The position numbers were made by a program, and so were the translations under genes. From contig JBBKVP010000043.1 in NCBI GenBank assembly GCA_037968495.1, positions 1-64,000 on the forward strand: 64,000 nt of DNA, given 5' to 3'. The notes under the pieces were generated by a model. The model made no database searches, had not been told where the DNA came from, and was given only the letters and a program-made list of their open reading frames with translations. This document shows positions 60,977 through 64,000 of this stretch, one piece after another. Source of the DNA: Aestuarierythrobacter sp037968495 (GTDB lineage Bacteria > Pseudomonadota > Alphaproteobacteria > Sphingomonadales > Sphingomonadaceae). Every line of letters starts with the position of its first letter. The first letter of the stretch is position 1.

Positions 60977-61993
60977 TTAGCCCCCTGTCATCGACATGTG
61001 GCGCGGCTGGGCTGGCTCTGCCCCTGCCTCATCAATCCGGAAGTGGTGGCGTTCGGGTTTGATCCGCATTGCCTCATTCAGGGCCTGCTCCAACTGCGCT
61101 TCAGGATCATCTGAACGCAATGCTGCGCGAATATCGACCAGCTCGCTACCACCCAGGCATGGATAAAGCTGGCCAGTGGCCGTGACCCGCACACGGTTGC
61201 AGCCATCGCAGAAATTGTTGGTTAGCGGCGTAATCATGCCCAGCCTGCCGTCCGTTTCGGCGACATCGAAATAGCGTGCCGGACCGCCTGTGCGGTGATC
61301 ATTTGATGTCAGGGTGAACTGCGCGTCCAGCGCAGCTTTGACAGCTGTTAGCGGCAGATAGTGGTCTGTCCTGTCGCCATCCACTTCGCCCATCGGCATG
61401 ACTTCGATCAGCGTTATGTCATGACCTTCGCAATGCGCCCAGCGCATAAGTGTGCCGATTTCGTCCTCATTCACGCCCTTCAGTGCGACGGTATTGAGTT
61501 TCACTGCCAAGCCGGCAGCCTTTGCCGCCGCGATGCCTTCGAGCACTTGAGGTAAACCGTTACGCCGCGCCAGTTTTGCAAAGCGATCACGGTCCAGCGT
61601 GTCGAGCGAAACATTGATCCGCCGAATACCTGCGCTGGCAAGCTCCTCCGCGTAGGTCGCAAGCTGCATGCCGTTAGTCGTCATCGTCAGCTCGTCCAGC
61701 CCATCCCCGACATGGCGGCCTAATGCGCGGACAAGATCGATCATGTCGCGCCGCACCAGTGGTTCGCCGCCCGTCAGGCGGATTTTGCGGATGCCCCGCG
61801 CCATAAAGCCGAGTGACATCTGGTAGAGTTCTTCGAGACTAAGCACCTCCGCCTTGGGCAAGAACTTCATGCGTTCAGGCATGCAATAGGTGCAGCGCAG
61901 ATCGCAACGGTCGGTTACCGACAGCCGCAGGTAGCTGACGTGCCGCTGATAGCGGTCGATGAGAGGTTCCAAGGAGGGTGCTGCTGCGCTCAC
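60977..61993 (-). CDS. moaA: GTP 3',8-cyclase MoaA
   Basis: A radical SAM enzyme that converts GTP to cyclic pyranopterin precursor in molybdenum cofactor synthesis. The SAM cluster cysteines are in CDLRCTYC and the C-terminal cluster in CDGCNRVRVTATGQLYPC. I chose GTG at 61993 (VSAAAPSLEPL); a longer start at 62029 overlaps the upstream gene by 29 bases. It is followed by moaD after 3 bases. moaC is absent from the window. Confidence 0.93.
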   Translation of the reverse strand: MSAAAPSLEPLIDRYQRHVSYLRLSVTDRCDLRCTYCMPERMKFLPKAEVLSLEELYQMSLGFMARGIRKIRLTGGEPLVRRDMIDLVRALGRHVGDGLDELTMTTNGMQLATYAEELASAGIRRINVSLDTLDRDRFAKLARRNGLPQVLEGIAAAKAAGLAVKLNTVALKGVNEDEIGTLMRWAHCEGHDITLIEVMPMGEVDGDRTDHYLPLTAVKAALDAQFTLTSNDHRTGGPARYFDVAETDGRLGMITPLTNNFCDGCNRVRVTATGQLYPCLGGSELVDIRAALRSDDPEAQLEQALNEAMRIKPERHHFRIDEAGAEPAQPRHMSMTGG

Positions 61994-62000
61994 AAATACA

Positions 62001-62336
62001 TCATGCCGTAAATGTCGCCGCTGCGCCATCCGTAGGTAGGAGCTGGCCGGTCACACCGGGCGCCTTCGCCAGATATTCGAGCGTGGCGGTGATCGTATCC
62101 GAACTATCGCCTGACACCAGATTTATCCGCTTGGGAGCAGCCTCACGCGCGAGATCCTGTGCTGCGGCTCTGCGCCAAGCAGCATGATCATGCGGGGCCA
62201 TTGGCAAAACGACAACCAGCGCTTCGGCATCAGTCGCCAGCATCTCGCGCGCTTGCGGCACATGCTCGGCATAAAATAGCGCAGCAGCTTCCAGCGCTTC
62301 TTCCGGCAATTCCTCGATGCGTAAGACGGCCTGCAT
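62001..62336 (-). CDS. Small Rossmann-like hypothetical protein
   Basis: A 111-residue soluble protein with a short Rossmann-like alpha/beta pattern (DAEALVVVLPMAPHDHAAW, then RINLVSGDSSDT) but no complete glycine-rich NAD motif. Proteins of this kind occur beside folB in Sphingomonadales, as I recall. The ends sit 5 bases from folB and 7 bases from moaA, so the genes folB-this-moaA-moaD-moaE likely form one run. Confidence 0.7.
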   Translation of the reverse strand: MQAVLRIEELPEEALEAAALFYAEHVPQAREMLATDAEALVVVLPMAPHDHAAWRRAAAQDLAREAAPKRINLVSGDSSDTITATLEYLAKAPGVTGQLLPTDGAAATFTA

Positions 62337-62341
62337 GGCGA

Positions 62342-62713
62342 TCAGCGCCGCTCCCGCCGCAATGTAATGCCGATCTGCTCGTTATGTTCAGCAATGGCGA
62401 GCTTCACGATTTTCACCGTCACCGCCAGCACGCGCTCGTCCTGCACAAACAAGGTCTCGCAGATATGGTCGGCGACCGCTTCGATCAGCTTGAAATGGAC
62501 GCCCTCCGGCAAAGCGCTGGTCGCAGCGTCCTTCAAATCCATGTAATTCTTGCTCGCCGTAAGCGGCATTTCCGCATCGTAACTGTCCAGCGGCTTCATC
62601 TCCGCCTGAACGGTGAAGCGCAGCGGCTGGGCCTTGCCTGTTTCTTCCGAATAAATGCCCGTCAGGACATCATGTTCGAGTTCGGCAACTTCGAGGATCA
62701 AACTATCGGCCAT
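62342..62713 (-). CDS. folB: Dihydroneopterin aldolase
   Basis: A 123-residue enzyme of folate synthesis that cleaves dihydroneopterin to 6-hydroxymethyldihydropterin. The active-site region is LEHDVLTGIYSEETGK with the conserved Glu, and the catalytic Lys/Tyr is in SKNYMDLKDAATS. The size and tunnel-fold motifs match FolB. It leads the folB-moa run. Confidence 0.92.
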   Translation of the reverse strand: MADSLILEVAELEHDVLTGIYSEETGKAQPLRFTVQAEMKPLDSYDAEMPLTASKNYMDLKDAATSALPEGVHFKLIEAVADHICETLFVQDERVLAVTVKIVKLAIAEHNEQIGITLRRERR

Positions 62714-62781
62714 ATCGGCTCCGGCGGTTCATGAGTGAGGCGCGGCACTGGCACCGCGGCGCGGGATTCGCAAGGCGGCGG

Positions 62782-63666
62782 TCAGTCATTGCTCCAGCGT
62801 GCAAAGATCGCGGTTGGGAGCAAGCGGCCATCGGCGCCATGTTCGCGCACTGCCAATTCGCCATGTTCGATCTTGCCCGGCAGTCCTTTGAGCTTTTCCG
62901 CCAGCAATCCGCCCAGGGCTAAGCTCGACATACGGACGGCATAGGCGGTGAGGAACAGGAACTTGCTGTTCCCGTCCAGCAAAGCGCGGCAATCGGCGAC
63001 TAGGTCAGGCAGTCCGGCTTCGATGCGCCAGACTTCCCCATTGGGCCCGCGCCCGAATTTTGGCGGGTCTAAGATGATGCCGTCGTAGCGTTTATCGCGC
63101 CGGACTTCGCGGGCCGTAAATTTGGCCGCATCGTCGACAATCCAGCGGATCGAGCGGTCTTCCATCTTCGAAAGGGCCGCGTTCTCCTTGCCCTGACTAA
63201 CCGATTTCTTCGAAGCATCGACGTGGGTTACGGGGCCGCATTCACTAAGCGCAAGACTGCCGACGCCAGTGTAGCCAAACAGATTGAGTGATGTCGCATC
63301 GGGTTTGCCTGCGAGCCGTTCGCGCATCCAATCCCATACGGGCGCCATGTCGGGGAAGAAACCGAGATGCCGGAACGGCGTGCATTGCGCCACAAAGCGC
63401 ACATCGCGCCAGCCAATGGGCCAACCGCTGGGCACGCGCTCGGCGTAATTCCAGCGGCCACCGCCATCTTCGTCAGAGCCCGGGACGAACTCGCCTGAAG
63501 CATTCCATTCGGTCAGGCGCGGTGCCCACATGGCCTGCGCTTCAGGGCGGATGAAGCGGCGCTCGCCATACTGTTCGAGCTTGCGACCATTGCCGCTGTC
63601 GAGCAGCCGGTAATCTTCCCAGCCTTCGCCGGACATCACCACTGGCTGGGTGATCAGCTCTGCCAT
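62782..63666 (-). CDS. Class I SAM-dependent RNA methyltransferase (RlmI/K-like)
   Basis: A 294-residue AdoMet-dependent methyltransferase. The AdoMet site has LNLFGYTGVGSLAL, with the acidic loop HVDASKKSVSQGKEN and the catalytic motif IILDPPKFGRGPNG. It lacks the N-terminal PUA domain of RlmI, so it is a shorter relative. I chose ATG 63666 (MAELITQPVV), 1 base overlapping the thrC stop. The RNA target is not predictable. Confidence 0.88.
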   Translation of the reverse strand: MAELITQPVVMSGEGWEDYRLLDSGNGRKLEQYGERRFIRPEAQAMWAPRLTEWNASGEFVPGSDEDGGGRWNYAERVPSGWPIGWRDVRFVAQCTPFRHLGFFPDMAPVWDWMRERLAGKPDATSLNLFGYTGVGSLALSECGPVTHVDASKKSVSQGKENAALSKMEDRSIRWIVDDAAKFTAREVRRDKRYDGIILDPPKFGRGPNGEVWRIEAGLPDLVADCRALLDGNSKFLFLTAYAVRMSSLALGGLLAEKLKGLPGKIEHGELAVREHGADGRLLPTAIFARWSND

Positions 63667-64000
63667 TATTTCGGCGTTGCGTGCGAAGTGACGAATTTGG
63701 TGATCGCTTCGTAATCGCCAGAAAGCGTTGTGTAGCGCTCCTCGCGCTCGAACAATTCGCCCACTCTTGAAGGCAGAGACGGGCAATGGCCGGTTGAACG
63801 TTCGACAGCATCGCGGAATTTGGCCGGATGAGCGGTAGCCAATGTTACTACGGGCACATCCACATCCCATTCCAACACACGCGCGGCGTGTAGGCCGATC
63901 GCAGTATGCGGATCGATGATCTGGCCCGCATGCTCATTCGCCCAGCGCATAGCCTGCGCCATCTCCGCCTCATCACAGCGCACGCTTGTGAACAATGCAG
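63666..64000 (-). CDS. thrC: Threonine synthase, C-terminal part (truncated by window)
   Basis: The C-terminal 111 residues or so of a PLP-dependent threonine synthase. The end DVPVVTLATAHPAKFRDAVERS and SRVGELFEREERYTTL are typical of bacterial ThrC. The catalytic PLP lysine and N-terminus lie outside the window. The stop overlaps the methyltransferase start by 1 base, so the two are probably cotranscribed. Confidence 0.9.
   Translation of the reverse strand, partial: ALFTSVRCDEAEMAQAMRWANEHAGQIIDPHTAIGLHAARVLEWDVDVPVVTLATAHPAKFRDAVERSTGHCPSLPSRVGELFEREERYTTLSGDYEAITKFVTSHATPK

Overview
The window is a chromosomal segment of an alphaproteobacterium. It most resembles the order Sphingomonadales, probably an Erythrobacter/Altererythrobacter-like member of the Erythrobacteraceae. 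The reasons are: most of the DNA is moderately GC-rich; methionine synthase is split into two genes behind metF; the ATP synthase epsilon subunit is short (85 aa); an iron-sulfur photolyase and a CobT-type chelatase subunit are present; and the order rpmF-plsX-fabH-ihfA-merR is a common alphaproteobacterial arrangement. This assignment is inferred from gene content and protein sequence only. Nearly all the DNA is coding and no gene-free stretch exceeds 300 bases. I saw no tRNA, rRNA, CRISPR array, insertion sequence or prophage.

Layout. 0-12 kb: a SixA-type phosphatase, the rpmF-plsX-fabH-ihfA-merR lipid/ribosome/nucleoid run, an S24 repressor facing two small unknown genes, a nitroreductase-cysS-dehydrogenase run, and fsa-cobT. 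Two REP-like inverted repeats lie around the cobT region. 12-27 kb: priA, the metF-metH1-metH2 methionine run, an esterase lipoprotein, an Fe-S photolyase, an overlapping DUF1203-ada-PEP-mutase-like run, a membrane-anchored trypsin-like protease and a TauD-type dioxygenase. 27-32.4 kb: the F1 part of ATP synthase (atpHAGDC), with a small lipoprotein gene between atpG and atpD and a clear terminator after atpC.

33-38.5 kb: an AT-richer pair encoding an O-antigen-ligase-like protein and a PAP2_3 enzyme, then a lone cpaF, then soxR with a recognisable SoxR-box promoter driving a VOC-family gene. 38.5-57 kb: housekeeping and small-molecule genes (SRAP peptidase, ubiA, rsmE, gshA, bamB, selO, an astD-like dehydrogenase, pyrC, ygfZ). 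57-64 kb: a structured, possibly transcribed spacer next to rplU-rpmA, an Fe-S FNR-type regulator beside a membrane-protein gene that has a perfect FNR box upstream, the moaA-moaD-moaE molybdopterin genes, folB, an RNA methyltransferase-like gene and the 3' end of thrC.

There is no single large novel system. The most interesting items are regulatory or contextual: the SoxR box with its 19-bp promoter spacer, the FNR box, the four-hairpin spacer at 57370-57491, the lipoprotein inside the atp run, and the AT-rich Wzy-like/PAP2_3 pair.
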